Notes under the pieces: generated by a model
What the model was told of the DNA's origin: nothing
Seen by the model: the letters and a program-made list of their open reading frames with translations, nothing else
The model's database searches: none
Made by a program: the position numbers and the translations under genes
In this document: in pieces, positions 33,220 through 43,765 of the stretch
How positions within the stretch are numbered: the stretch's first letter is position 1
Layout: every line of letters starts with the position of its first letter
Source of the DNA: Rhizomys pruinosus
Lineage: Eukaryota; Chordata; Mammalia; Rodentia; Spalacidae
Direction of reading: 5' to 3'
Assembly (NCBI GenBank): GCA_009823505.1
Contig: VZQC01006355.1
Span: 536,291-600,290 of the forward strand
DNA length: 64,000 nt

Positions 33220-34825
33220 AGGTTATTTATAAGAGAATACCTCTATAATAGCTGGCTCCAATCTACAGCTGGAGAAGAAAAACGACCCTATCATCATCAA
33301 ATACTTTCCTCTAAGATTCGTGGGATGGGAGTTATAGAAAAAGTCTCTCGTATTAAAAGTTTGTGCGCACCTAGAAGTATAAGTTTCCGTTAGATTCATT
33401 TAGAAAAAATCGTTTGTTACTAGTAGGTATCCAGAGGGGGGCCTGGATGTCTGCAGCAATCTGGGTGAGGCATTTTTCTTCCCTTCAATTCCCAGATAGA
33501 GTCAATCTCCTCTCTGCTGGCACTTCTGGTAAACATTCTCCTACTTCACTGCAAAGCGCATTTTCTTTCTCAGGCCATTAACCTTGGTGATACTTCTCTG
33601 CCTGTTTGGAACATACAAATCCTTTCCCCTAGTTTAGTTTTTAAGAGATTTGGATTGCCAACGGAGAGGTTTTGACAAAAAGTTTCATAATCCATCTAAA
33701 TCCCCGTTGTTTAATTTTAGGTTGGTTTATTTTTGACCCCGTCTGCTTCTTTAAATTGACCTAATGGAAAATACGAAACTGTGAACCAGGATATTTCTCG
33801 TATTAGAAACCAAATATAAATAGCGAAAAGTCTCCTTAAGCTAACGCCACTTAAGCTAAAATAGTATTAGATTCAGAGCTCTGACATCAACAATGGAAAT
33901 ATTCTACCAAGGAGATGTTGCGCAGGGATCAACGCCCCTCCAAAAAAGGTAAAGGCTTCCTTGCCTCCAAAGGGATATCTGCAGGAAATGGAAGGATGGC
34001 GATAAGGCCTGCGTTGAAGACCTGATATAAACATGAGGAAAGATGTATTGAACCCAATGTGACGAGCATACGGACTGGTTGTCTGGGATGCCAGAGAGTG
34101 TTACTCAAAGGCCACTGAACCATAAAGCAAAAGAGTAGGGTCTCCTTGAGTCAAGCAAGACTCCTGCTGTCAGGACCAGCTATACACTTCATCTGCCTGG
34201 AAATACTGTGCAGCAGTGGCAGCCAGATGTCTGGTATAGTCCCAATTTAAATTAATATGGCTTTGAGCTCTCTTGCACTTGGAGATGAACCCACGGCGGG
34301 ATGCCACAAGCTTGCATCGCTCCTAATGGTCACGAGATGTTATTAAACTCGTCACCTCGGAAGACCTGCATACGGAACAGAGAAAAGAAAAGAAATGTAA
34401 TTCATGGAGTACATCCATCCAAATATCTGTGTACTATACCAAAGTAAACCTACCAATTAACAATTAGTGATTGTTTAGATCTATATATCTTAATTGATCT
34501 GTCTGTCATTACGTAGGCTCGAAAGGCTATAGTATTGTACTGGTTTAGAATACTAATATTATCTAAAATTTTTTGCAATTGCTTAACATTAGTAGGATTG
34601 AAAGGTTATGCCTGGACAAGCTGGCAGCCCATGAAAGAAAACAGCCAGAATTGACTAGAGACCAAGACAACAGCTCCAGAGAAAGTAGACTGTTTTGCTT
34701 CTCATCCACCTGTGCCCCTTTTCTAAGCCTAGGGAACAATCTGTGGAAGAGGGGGCACGGTAGAATGTGAGGGCTGTGATTGGGGTGAATGGTGAAACTA
34801 CAACAATATAGACTGGACACTCAAA
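33220..34825 (+). mobile_element. ERV-like internal segment B
   Basis: Diverged relative of segment A (25590-26660). Similarity is patchy at 33870-34260 and strong at 34590-34825 (tgaaagaaaacagcc, ctccagagaaagtagactg, tatagactggac). No intact frame. Confidence 0.55.
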
Positions 34826-34839
34826 AAAAAAAAAGAGGC

Positions 34840-35046
34840 TATTTATTTATTTATTTTGTATATGCCTCTGTGTGGATCTGTGCATATGATTGATTATGTG
34901 CATGTGCTTGTGGATGCCAGAGTGGTCATCAGGTCCTCTGAAGCATGAGTTACAGGCAGTTGTGACCTAACCTACCTGGGTTCTGGGAATTGTACTTTGG
35001 TCCTCTGGAAGAACACTCTTAACTAATGAGCCAATTTTCTAGCTCT
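34840..35046 (-). mobile_element. B2-type SINE, old
   Basis: Antisense, begins (ttat)n, ends 'taatgagccaattttctagctc'. Confidence 0.65.
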
Positions 35047-35060
35047 GAGAGAAGCCTTTT

Positions 35061-35422
35061 GTGGTGGTTTGAATGAGAATGTCCCCCATAGGCTTCAAGT
35101 ATTCAGACATTTTAACCCCAGTTGGTGGTGCTGTTTTGGGAGATCTTAGAAGGTGTGGCCATGTTGGAGGAAGTATGTCACTGGGGGAGGGCTTAGAGAG
35201 TTCAACAAGCCTTGCTGGTCTCCAATTGCTCTCTCTCTGCTTCCCATGCTCATTGGAAGCCTGAAGCTCAGCTTTCTGCTCCAGCTCCTGCCACCATGCC
35301 TCCCGCCACAATGGACTCTAATTCCCTGGAACCTCAATCGTAAGCTCAAATAAACTTTTCTTCTTCTAAGTTCCCTTGGTCATGGAGGTTTTATCACAGC
35401 AACTGAAAAGTGACTAATACAC
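35061..35422 (+). mobile_element. Rodent interspersed repeat, LTR-like, type 1
   Basis: Recognisable common rodent repeat: 'tggtttgaatgagaatg' start, 'aggtgtggccatgttggaggaagt', 'ctcctgccaccatgcctcccgcc', 'caaataaac', 'ttggtcatggaggttttatcacagcaac' end. Contains a polyadenylation-like AATAAA. I know the sequence type but not its family name with certainty. Confidence 0.6.
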
Positions 35423-35479
35423 CTTTCTATTTCAACTTAATTTTACTTATTATTATTACCACCGTTATTATCATTGTGT

Positions 35480-35651
35480 GTGTATGATACATGTATTTGG
35501 GCGTGATGTGTCAATGGCTTGCATGTGGAGGTCAGAGGACTTTGTGGATTCAGTCCTCAACTTCAGAGTTTTCATAGGTTTTTAGGGATTGAACTCCGGT
35601 AATTAGGCTCCCATGCTTGCAGTTTTTCCTGCTGAGCCACCTTGAAGACCC
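35480..35651 (-). mobile_element. B3-type SINE
   Basis: Antisense: 'gtggaggtcagaggac', 'gggattgaactccgg', 'ctgctgagccacctt'. Confidence 0.6.
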
Positions 35652-36235
35652 TAATCAATAGTGACACTGAGAAGAGTTGAGGGAAGAAAGGCGTTCTCTG
35701 GACATCAAGTGAGGCAGGACCACGGAGGGCCTTCATGGTACTCCATAAAGGTGAAGCAGAGTGATCAAGGGGTTAGAGGGAGGACACGAGTGTGGGCGGG
35801 TGACAGGGGCAGGTTAAGAAGGGCCTTGTGGGTGAAGGTAAAGACTTTGGCTTCTTCTCTGACTGAGATGGGAGTGGTGGGGGAGTTTCTGAACATATTT
35901 TTATTGTTAACTGTCTTTCAACCTCCATCCTGTGGTATGAGGGAGAGAGAAACTAAGTTAGCCCATCCCACAAGTGTAAGCGAACTGGCTTGTTGTCTGG
36001 CATAGGGCGGGGCAGTGACTGACCACAGGGAAGTGGTGACTCATCTCCTAGCTGGTGGCCGACTCACAAGTGCTCATTCCATCTCTGTTTCTGGGCCTTT
36101 CTGAGAACAAAGGCAGTTAGAGCTGCTCTATGATAAAAATCATGGAAGAGAAAATTCAGTGCATTTCTTCTTTTTTTCTTTATTTGGTGCATGTTTATGT
36201 ACTGTAGAGCCCTAACCTCTCAGCAAAACAGGCAA
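35652..36235. other. Unassigned intergenic sequence
   Basis: No repeat or gene recognised. A 114-codon frame here (35661-36005) has no motif and is probably chance. Confidence 0.5.
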
Positions 36236-36239
36236 GGTT

Positions 36240-37780
36240 TTTGGTAAATTGTTTTTGTTTTATTTTATTAAACCTTTATTAAAAAGGGAGTAAATGTAGA
36301 CTTATGTTCAGGTAGCACACGGTGCCAACTGTATTTGCAGATGTAGCCCTCCAACTCGATTTATACCTTTGCCAAGGCCTTGGCCAAATCCGGAACTAGT
36401 GCATAGTTCAGCTGCTCTGCTCTGAACTACTGATCTTAGGATGCTGAGATGTAGCATTTTTGTTCTTGATAGCCATGTACTTTGTAAGTCCACAGCTCAC
36501 TGTGACTATACTCTTAGCCAGAGGCCGTGTAACAAGAAGAAGGCATTCTTCAGTATAGGAGGGGTTGTCCTGTAGAGTTGCTGTCCATTCAACATTATCA
36601 AGAATTTTCAGTGCTAAGCCAGAAGCTCTTGCTGCTGTCTAGGAAGGAGGAAAATGCACCATATCATAGTCCAACATAGTTCCGCCAGGTATTTAGCCAA
36701 AGTATGTTGCTCAATGTCAACCTCTCCAATTTTAGACGCTCTACAAAGGAAGCACAGCGGCAGGGGGCACCCCAGACCAAAGTTCAAAACTCTGAGAATC
36801 TTCATTTCCATCTGTCTGATCTGGTGCTTAGTGTAAGTATTGTTCGTCACAAAAGCCAGGTCACCAATTTCTGGAGGGTACATTGCTTCATATTTGGTTG
36901 CAAGAAACACGCCAGTGACAGCAATCAGCTGCAGATTTTCTTGGACACACAGTTATTTTGCACGAACCGATCAGTAATGGAAACAGTCACATACACGGTC
37001 TCCTGCAGCAAGATAAATTTCATTTGAACTTGTATTAGCCAGGCAATCAAGACGGCTCTCATGTTTCCAGTCACTTCACACAACCTAGTAGGCATTTTGG
37101 TTGGATTGACTGCTCTTCCTCCAGTTGTCTGGGATAAGCATATGTATCTTTCACATAGGTTTGGATCAGCTCCATCTTCTGCACCCACATCACCACTGAA
37201 GGAATCACATCACAGGAAGACTGACATAGATAGTCTTCCGCAGGGGCACATCCAGATGTTTCCACTGGGCTCGGAGAGGAAGTATCAACCAAAATAGGTT
37301 TGGGAGAAAGCTTTTCTTCTTCGGTAGCAGTCTCAGCTCCAGCTCCAGTGCCGGTTCACACACAGGGACCTTTTCCAGAGGTTTTGGTCGTCTTTTAGCA
37401 GTTGCTTTTCCAATAGCTGAAGTTTTGGCTTCTTTTTTAAGAGGAACCCTGGCTTGCGGCTGTTCGCTGACTTTGTTACCAATATCAGGGCTGTGGGGAT
37501 AGCTAGTGCAGTGGTTAAAGACTGAGGATAAGAACCACAAAAACCAATATCTCCAAGAGCTGTGTGTGGCTTCAGCCTGGACTTGCAGGCTGCAGCAGCG
37601 GCCACAGGTAGATGCTTGGCTCCTGCTATACTGGCCTTCCTTGACCTTATTTTTAGCATTAACTTTCATGTTTCTGGTGACCTGGAGTGCCATGGCTTCC
37701 TCACGTAGGCAGAAGCAGAACAGCTGAGACCTGGCTGGCCAAGCCCGGCAAGCGGAACACTTCAACAGCCGTTCACCTAC
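36240..37780 (-). pseudogene. CCNB1: Cyclin B1 processed pseudogene
   Basis: Intronless antisense copy of cyclin B1 mRNA, the CDK1-partner mitotic cyclin. The start-equivalent ATG is at 37693 (MALQVTRNMKVNAKNK). The stretches [34 protein letters not shown] and the cyclin box pieces [18 protein letters not shown] and [20 protein letters not shown] follow in order. The C terminus DLAKALAKV and TAA lie near 36356-36380. Then comes a short 3' UTR with AATAAA (about 36277) and an A-rich end. A 5' UTR-like part extends to about 37780. At least three frameshifts and several stops break it, so it makes no cyclin. All exons are joined, so it arose by L1-mediated retrotransposition. Part of the middle of the cyclin fold is damaged near 36600-36660. 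Confidence 0.92.
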
Positions 37781-37784
37781 AGCA

Positions 37785-37996
37785 CTGATTTATTTTTATT
37801 TTATGTGTATGAATGCTTTGCTTGTATATACGTGTCATGCAATGACCACGGAGGCCAGAAGAGAACCAACAGATCCCTTGGAACTGGAGTTACAGACAGT
37901 TGTCAGACATCATGTGGTTGCAGGGAACAGAACCCGGGTCCTCTTCAAAAGCAGCCGGTGCTCTTAACCGCTGAGCCATTTCTTCAGCTCCAACAG
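37785..37996 (-). mobile_element. B2-type SINE
   Basis: Antisense copy adjoining the 5' end of the pseudogene; ends 'gctgagccatttcttcagctcc'. Confidence 0.8.
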
Positions 37997-37999
37997 CTT

Positions 38000-38160
38000 T
38001 TTTTTTCTTTTTCTGAGACAGGGTCTCCCTATAGCCCCAGCTGGCTTCTGGCCTGGCACTCACTCTGTAGACCAGGCTGGCCTTGAACTCACAGAAATCC
38101 ACCTGCCTCCACCTTTCCTCCGGAGTGCTAGGATTAAAGGCGTGTACCATCACACCTGGT
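38000..38160 (-). mobile_element. B1 SINE
   Basis: Antisense B1 with an extra 'ttctggcctgg' word and 'ctccaccttt' insertion relative to consensus. Confidence 0.85.
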
Positions 38161-38249
38161 TTAAAGACGGTTCTTAACCGCCATGTAACCTCAGTCCTCT
38201 GCAAGAGCAGTTGATGCTCTTAACAGCTGAGCCATCTTTCCAGCCCCAA
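38161..38249 (-). mobile_element. B2-type SINE, 5' part
   Basis: Antisense head part, 'gacggttcttaaccgccatg' to 'gctgagccatctttccagcccc'. Confidence 0.85.
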
Positions 38250-38808
38250 GCCCCAACAGCTTTATCAGCTTGAGCAGCTGCACTTGCTTGCAAGAGGACA
38301 TCAGGATGTGATTTTTGCAGGAACACTGCTTACTGGCTTGCTTCACCTGGCCTGTACACAGCCTACTTTTTTGTGGAACCCAGGACCATCTGCCCAGGGA
38401 TGGCAATGCCCACTTTAGGTTCAACCCTCTCACATAACTCAACAATCAACGAGGAGGTGGGGAGGTTTATGGGGCCCTCACCTGATATTCCAGCCTCTCT
38501 CTTCAGCCATCTGTGTGCAGTTCTGCTCATGGGGAGGTGTCTGGAGCATGTAGGCTGTGAGGTTGACTAAGAAGGGCTGTGCACTGTGGATATGGGAAGC
38601 CATCATCCATGCCAAGAGAATCTTTCCAGTGTAGCTGCTTTGGGGTCACCCATGCTCCTGCCCATAACCCTGCACTCAGGCCCTGAAGCTCAATAAACTC
38701 ACTGATTCCTTAGGGTGAACTTCGGCAGAACCAAACTTTGGCCTGTGGGTTGGAGCCTCATAGAAGGGGAAGATGTTGTTCACATTTCCTGAGGGAAAGA
38801 ATTCTCAC
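38250..38808. other. Unassigned intergenic sequence
   Basis: 38690-38700 carries an AATAAAC word; no gene or confident repeat. Confidence 0.45.
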
Positions 38809-38810
38809 AA

Positions 38811-38811
38811 G

Positions 38812-38852
<41 letters not shown>

Positions 38853-38862
38853 TGTGTGTGTA
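38811..38862. repeat. (TG)n microsatellite
   Basis: About 25 TG repeats with one TATG interruption. Confidence 0.95.
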
Positions 38863-38877
38863 GGTTTGCTCACATGC

Positions 38878-39060
38878 TGGTTGGTTTTCGTCTACTTGAC
38901 ACAAACTAGAGCCACCTGGGACGGGGAACCTCAGGTGAGGAATTTCCTCCATCGAACTGGCCTGTGGCCACATCTGTGGAGCATTTTCTTGATTGTTGAG
39001 TGATATGTGAGGACTCCGCCCTATGTGAGCAGTGCCAGCCCTGGGCAGGTGGTCTTGAGG
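38878..39060 (+). mobile_element. Rodent interspersed repeat, LTR-like, type 2, fragment
   Basis: 5' half of the same repeat type as 60911-61314: 'ctacttgacacaaactagag', 'ggcctgtggccacatctgtgga', 'ccctgggcaggtgg'. The right half is missing. Confidence 0.6.
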
Positions 39061-39695
39061 TTGTGTGTGAGCATGTGTGTGAAGGCCAGAGGTTGGTGTG
39101 CATGTCTTCTTTGATCAGCTTCTACTGGATATTGAGGCAGGGTCTCTCAGTTGACCCCAGAGCTTGCAGATTGCAGTAGTCTAGCTGTTGTGTGTGAGCA
39201 TGTGTGTGAAGGCCAGAGGTTGGTGTGCATGTCTTCTTTGATCAGCTTCTACTGGATATTGAGGCAGGGTCTCTCAGTTGACCCCAGAGCTTGCAGATTG
39301 CAGTAGTCTAGCTGTTGTGTGTGAGCATGTGTGTGAAGGCCAGAGGTTGGTGTGCATGTCTTCTTTGATCAGCTTCTACTGGATATTGAGGCAGGGTCTC
39401 TCAGTTGACCCCAGAGCTTGCAGATTGCAGTAGTCTAGCTGTTGTGTGTGAGCATGTGTGTGAAGGCCAGAGGTTGGTGTGCATGTCTTCTTTGATCAGC
39501 TTCTACTGGATATTGAGGCAGGGTCTCTCAGTTGACCCCAGAGCTTGCAGATTGCAGTAGTCTAGCTGTTGTGTGTGAGCATGTGTGTGAAGGCCAGAGG
39601 TTGGTGTGCATGTCTTCTTTGATCAGCTTCTACTGGATATTGAGGCAGGGTCTCTCAGTTGACCCCAGAGCTTGCAGATTGCAGTAGTCTAGCTA
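39061..39695. repeat. 127-bp tandem array, 5 copies
   Basis: Units start at 39061, 39188, 39315, 39442 and 39569, exactly 127 bp apart, and appear identical by eye. Each unit holds ttgtgtgtgagcatgtgtg, 'aaggccagaggttgg', 'tctttgatcagcttctac', 'caggg(tctctcagttgacc)' and ends tagtctagctg. The unit is the 3' part of an antisense SINE whose rest follows to 39835. Confidence 0.97.
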
Positions 39696-39835
39696 GCCAG
39701 CTTGCCAGCATCCCCTGTCTCTGCCTTCCAAAAACTGGGATTATAGACAGGCCACTGCACCTGCCACCATTGTGCTGGGCATGGGACTGAGGGCGTGTTG
39801 CAAATGCTTTGCTCACTGAGCCATCTCCCAGCTCC
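39696..39835 (-). mobile_element. B4-type SINE, remaining part
   Basis: Antisense: 'ctgggattatagacaggcc', 'gtgctgggcatggg', 'ctcactgagccatctcccagctc'. The 127-bp array is amplified from its other end. Confidence 0.65.
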
Positions 39836-40437
39836 TCTTCTCTTTTTATCAGTTTCCTTTGACTAAGTAATCACTTTCCTTTGACAAAAGTGGGAGGGAG
39901 GGGTGTCAAGTGTGTGGACGTGTGTGTTAGAGTGGTACTGGAAAAACGAGGGGCTGGCTGAGGTCGGGGGATCTGGTCAGTGAGGAAGTGGCGGTGAATA
40001 CTCCAGGAGACAATGGCAGGCTCATGTAAACAGGAAGAGCTGAAAATATGTTAGTGGTAAGGTGGTTATGCAAGATCAGGGCTTAGAGGGAGGTGGAAGT
40101 TTGAACACTATAGTTATATTGACTTTGGAGGGTGTTGCAGAGAATGTTCCTGAGGGGGTACCCACATGCATACATACCCACACATGTAGCCCCACCTCTG
40201 CTGTTATTGGTTCCCACTGTTATTAAGCAGAGCAAGGAGCAGTCTCTCCAATCTTGTTGGACTAGAGAATTTATTAGGCTTGCCTAAAAAGTGATGGCAG
40301 AAAAGCATACACTCATGAGCTGCGCGGCAGTTCTCTCTTCCCAACATGGCCGCCCAGAGTCCTGGCATGAATTCTGTGCCCTCTGCCCATGATGGTAAAA
40401 TGGCAAGAAAGAGCCCCAGCCCCACATGGCTGGCTTT
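39836..40437. other. Unassigned intergenic sequence
   Basis: No gene. 40230-40430 resembles an antisense repeat (tagagaatttattagg, TTTATT word) but I cannot name it. Confidence 0.4.
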
Positions 40438-40640
40438 TTAAAATTTAATTATTTTATGTGTATGAATGTACTGTCTGCATGTAGGTTTGTGCACCCGTGT
40501 CGAGGTCAGAAGATGGTGTCGGATTCCTCTGGAACTGGAGTTAAATACAGTTCTCAGCCACCATGTGGGTGCTGGGGATCGAACCCAGGTCCTCTGCAAG
40601 AGCAGTTGGTGCTCTTAACCCCTAGGCCATCTCTCCAGCC
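40438..40640 (-). mobile_element. B2-type SINE
   Basis: Antisense copy with a deletion of the 'tgcaatgccgcgg' part; ends 'ctaggccatctctccagccc'. Flanking words 'ggctggcttttaaaa' and 'ggctggctttta' (40428 and 40645) look like its target-site duplication. Confidence 0.92.
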
Positions 40641-40842
40641 CTGTGGCTGGCTTTTATATGCCTCAGCAGTGTCCCAGAGTCCCAGAGTTCCGTGCACATT
40701 CCCGAGAGCATAGCAGGAACATCAGCATCCCGGAACCTTGCTGCAGGCTCCGCTGGACTCTTAGCCCCTCCAAGTAAACAGACACCATCTTTGTAGTTCC
40801 GTAGCTTGTCTGGTGATAAATCCATTTCAACCTTTAGTTTTT

Positions 40843-40934
40843 TTTTTTTCTTTTTCGAGACAGGGTCTCCCTGTTGCCCCAGCTGTCCTGGAACTTTCTC
40901 TGTAGACCAGGCTGGCCTTGAACTCACAAAGATC
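40843..40934 (-). mobile_element. B1 SINE, left part, split by an ERV
   Basis: Antisense B1 that breaks at 'caaagatc' and continues at 43766 after the ERV. Confidence 0.93.
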
Positions 40935-41286
40935 TGTCAGGGTGTGAGCTCCAGGACCCCACTGGAATGCAGAGACACCTAAGACCGGAGGTGCCCAGGA
41001 ACTTGCTCTACCAGGCTAGCCTTTGGCTATGCTGAAACGGGCCATCACCGATTACTCAGGAATCTTCCGCCTTTTGAAAGTCAGATTCCTGCAAAGTGTG
41101 CTACCCACCCCACTTTCACTGACTCCCACTCCCACTTTCTCCCTTAAATTCCCAAGCCAGATGCCATTCAGTGCTGGCTCTATCTTTCCCCTGAGCCTAG
41201 CCCTGGCTACCCTGACTTAAACTTTGCTCTGGAGAGCCTAAACCTCGTGGCCTCTCATTTTGGGGGGAGCACGCCATAACCTTACA
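40935..41286 (+). repeat. ERV 5' LTR
   Basis: 352 bp, TGTCAGGG...CTTACA. Shares its whole length with the 3' LTR apart from an insertion of about 25 bp near 41090 (or a deletion in the other). Confidence 0.93.
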
Positions 41287-41289
41287 TTC

Positions 41290-41307
41290 TGGTGCCGAGA
41301 CTCAGAA
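41290..41307 (+). other. ERV primer-binding site
   Basis: TGGTGCCGAGAC starts three bases after the LTR end. It resembles the tRNA-Phe type with one mismatch. Identification by memory of the tRNA 3' end. Confidence 0.6.
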
Positions 41308-41518
41308 AAAACTTGGGCGTTTAGAACAGGGACCAGCCACCCCCCAAGGAGAGCTGCTTGAAATGGTATTTAAAGTCTATAATGGCAGAGAGGAATTGGA
41401 GAGAGCTGAATCTCGGGCCCAGCATAGCCAAACCTGACACCTCCTTGCTGCTGCCCTCCCGGCTCCGCCCAGGAGACCTGCCACCAACGCACACCAATGG
41501 ACAAATGAAGTTGACTCC

Positions 41519-41737
41519 GTGCTGCCAGGGCCCTGCTTCAAGTGTGGACAAACAGGACACTGGTCCCGCGTCTGTCCCACACCTCGTCAACCAAGGGGAC
41601 CGTGCCCTGCGTGTGGGGAAAGGGGTCGCTGGAGAAGTGATTGTCCTACTGTGCCGATGCACGGAGAGCCATCCCTTCCGAGGCCCCGCCCTGTACCGTC
41701 CGGACGGTGTTCTCGACATCCTGGGACTGGAGGCTGA
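41519..41737 (+). pseudogene. ERV gag nucleocapsid remnant
   Basis: Open segment with two zinc-knuckle motifs. The first has the C-X2-C-X4-H-X4-C spacing. In the second the histidine position is Arg, so it is altered. The matrix and capsid parts are not recognisable upstream. Confidence 0.75.
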
Positions 41738-41769
41738 AGACTGATGCAGCCCTGCACCTCCATCCCGGA

Positions 41770-42005
41770 ATGCCTCATTCACTATCACCCTGGAGGAGCC
41801 CATGGTCAGTGCCCACGTGGTGGGTAAGGCGTTTATTTTCATAATAGACACGGGCGGTACGTGGTCAGTTCTCCCCTCCTACTCAGGCAAAACTTTCCCC
41901 TCGCAGCTCTCTGTGGTGGGTGTTGATGGAAAAACCCACAGTCCTAAGATACAGGCCCTGTTCCCTGTGTTTTCTGGGATATTCCCCTCACCCACTCGTT
42001 CTTAG
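41770..42005 (+). pseudogene. ERV protease remnant
   Basis: Retroviral aspartic protease start with the active-site Asp-Thr-Gly at 41847-41855. A TAG stop at 42003-42005 ends the frame before a full protease. Confidence 0.65.
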
Positions 42006-42194
42006 TCATGCCCTCTTGCCCCTCTCCTCTTCTGGGAAGAGATTTAATGCAAAAGCTATCATTTACACTATCCCTCCCTTCCCCCTCTCCAATCTTCCTT
42101 CTTACTTCGGTTCCTCCCTGTTACTCTCCACCCAGCTCCTGGCCACTCCCGACCTCTGAGGTTAATCCTAGGGTGTGGGACACTTCTACCCCGG

Positions 42195-42400
42195 GGCTAG
42201 CCTCCCACCATGCCCCAGTTCGTATTGCTCTCAAAGATCCCTCTGTTTTTCCTTGCAGGGCTCAGTACCCTATAGCTCTCAAACACAGACAGGGTCTCAA
42301 ACCCATTATTCAGAGATTGCTCACAGCAGGCCTCTTCAAACCTACCTCACTCTTAAGGAATTACTCCACTATCAATGCCTCTGAATGTTTTCTCTGTGCA
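42195..42400 (+). pseudogene. ERV pol fragment (start of reverse transcriptase)
   Basis: Short segment resembling the N-terminal region of gamma-type reverse transcriptases (an Arg/Gln-Tyr-Pro-containing start followed by an Ile-Gln-Arg-Leu-Leu stretch, 42262-42330). The polymerase core and integrase are absent. Confidence 0.5.
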
Positions 42401-42519
42401 CCCCTGCAAAGGTCATTCCTCCTTCCTCTCCTGGTGTACAATGTTTCTAATCAAACCACTTCTGAATGTTCTCCAACTCTTCTCCTAGGTACTCCTTTAC
42501 CACCCCTGCCCCCTATCTC

Positions 42520-43347
42520 AAACTAACTGAGTGCTGGGCAGCTCAGATTTCAAACTGCGAGGCTCCTCCAATAGTACTTATGCCTAGTCTTACTCTCTAT
42601 ACTTCAGGGGAGATCCAGGCACATCTAGAAGCTCGAGAAACTTGGGTAAAGTCCTTAACTGATCACCATCCCAGGACCAAGAAGGCAGCCACGTTGGCAG
42701 TTTTAGTGGGCATCAGCCTGGTCTCTGCTCTCGCAGCCACTGGGTTAGCTGTGGGCAGCTTGGGACACACCCTTGTCACAGCTCAGCATTTTTCTCAGGA
42801 ACTCCGGCAACTGAACTCAGAACTCATAACCGCTGTGGAGGCCCCTGCTCAATCCATTCAAACCTTACAAAGGCAGCTCTCCTCCTTAGCAGAAGTCACC
42901 CTTCAGAATAGGCGGGCTTTGGATTTGCTTACAGCTGAGAAAGGGGGAACCTGACTTTTCCTAGGGGAAGAGTGTTGCTATTTCATCAATGAGTCTGGAA
43001 AGGTGGAACAAAATATCCAGTGTTTGCAGAAAGTAGTGCATGACCTGTCTCAGAGGACCGTTAACAGAGAGGGCCCCTCCAGTTGGGGTCCCTGGGCAGC
43101 AATCCCTCCCTGGCTAACACCTTTACTAGGCCCACTGATAGTGCTAATAACTCTGTGTACGGTGGTCCCATGCCTTTTACGGTATTTCCAAAACCAAGTC
43201 CAACACCTCCCTCATACAACCAGCTTCTTCTCTCAGTTGCAGATGGAAAAGCTGCCTACCAACAACTGTCCACTGCTGACCCAGATCGGGCACTGGACAG
43301 CCAAAGTGGTCAAAGCTGAAAAATCACCCTGTGATCTTCCAGCTTAG
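42520..43347 (+). pseudogene. ERV env transmembrane-subunit remnant
   Basis: One frame runs through the transmembrane (TM) subunit: a basic cleavage-like site, a hydrophobic Ala/Gly/Leu-rich fusion-peptide-like segment (about 42680-42760), a heptad helix, the region usually called the immunosuppressive segment, then a Cys-Cys pair (42973-42978) and a hydrophobic membrane anchor (about 43105-43180) with a short tail. A TGA at 42952-42954 interrupts it at the point where gamma-type TM proteins have the first Cys of C-X6-C-C. The surface subunit is missing. Not a functional envelope. Confidence 0.85.
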
Positions 43348-43437
43348 AATTCTTACCCCAGCCGTCCATGTTCAGCTCTGAAGCAATTACAGAAGACAGA
43401 TCTCTGCCCTTTTTCCTATAGAAACAAAAGGCTGGAA

Positions 43438-43765
43438 TGTCAGGGTGTGAGCTCCGGAAGCCCACTGGAATGCAGAGACACCTAAGACCGGAGGTCCAAG
43501 AACCTGCTCTACCAGGCTAGCCTTTGGCTATACTAAAACGGGCCATCACGGATTACTCAGGAATCTTCTACCTTGCCTTTCGACCCACCCCACTCTCACT
43601 GAATCCTGCTCCCACCTTCTCCCTTAAATTCCCAAGCCAGACACCATTCAGTGCTGGCTCTATCTTTCCCCTGAGTCTAGCACTACTACCTTGAATTAAA
43701 CTTTGCTCCAGAGAGCCTAAACCTCATGGCCTTTCATTTTGGGGGGAGCACGCCATAACCTTACA
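43438..43765 (+). repeat. ERV 3' LTR
   Basis: 328 bp, TGTCAGGG...CTTACA. Preceded by a weak purine tract (aaacaaaaggctggaa). Contains ATTAAA at about 43697 as a possible polyadenylation signal. Confidence 0.93.

Larger units (their letters stand above)
40935..43765 (+). mobile_element. Deleted endogenous retrovirus (class I/gamma-like)
   Basis: 2.8-kb provirus with two LTRs, a primer-binding site and remnants of gag, pro, pol and env. The 5-bp target-site duplication agatc at 40930-40934 and 43766-43770 is perfect. It inserted in a B1. Most of pol and the env surface part are deleted. The primer-binding site TGGTGCCGAGAC (from 41290) differs at one position from a tRNA-Phe type. The LTRs differ at roughly 8% of positions by eye, so the insertion is old. 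Not replication-competent. Confidence 0.92.

Noticed and set aside
37205..37765. 186-codon - strand frame as a host gene
   Set aside because: It is one frame of the frameshifted cyclin B1 pseudogene.
39061..39695. CRISPR-like direct repeats
   Set aside because: Units are contiguous with no spacers, the repeat is 127 bp and derives from a SINE, and the genome is mammalian.
41321..42526. Several 67-176 codon frames as host genes
   Set aside because: They overlap the ERV gag/pro/pol remnants on one or the other strand; only the frames with zinc knuckle, protease and RT-like motifs are kept.
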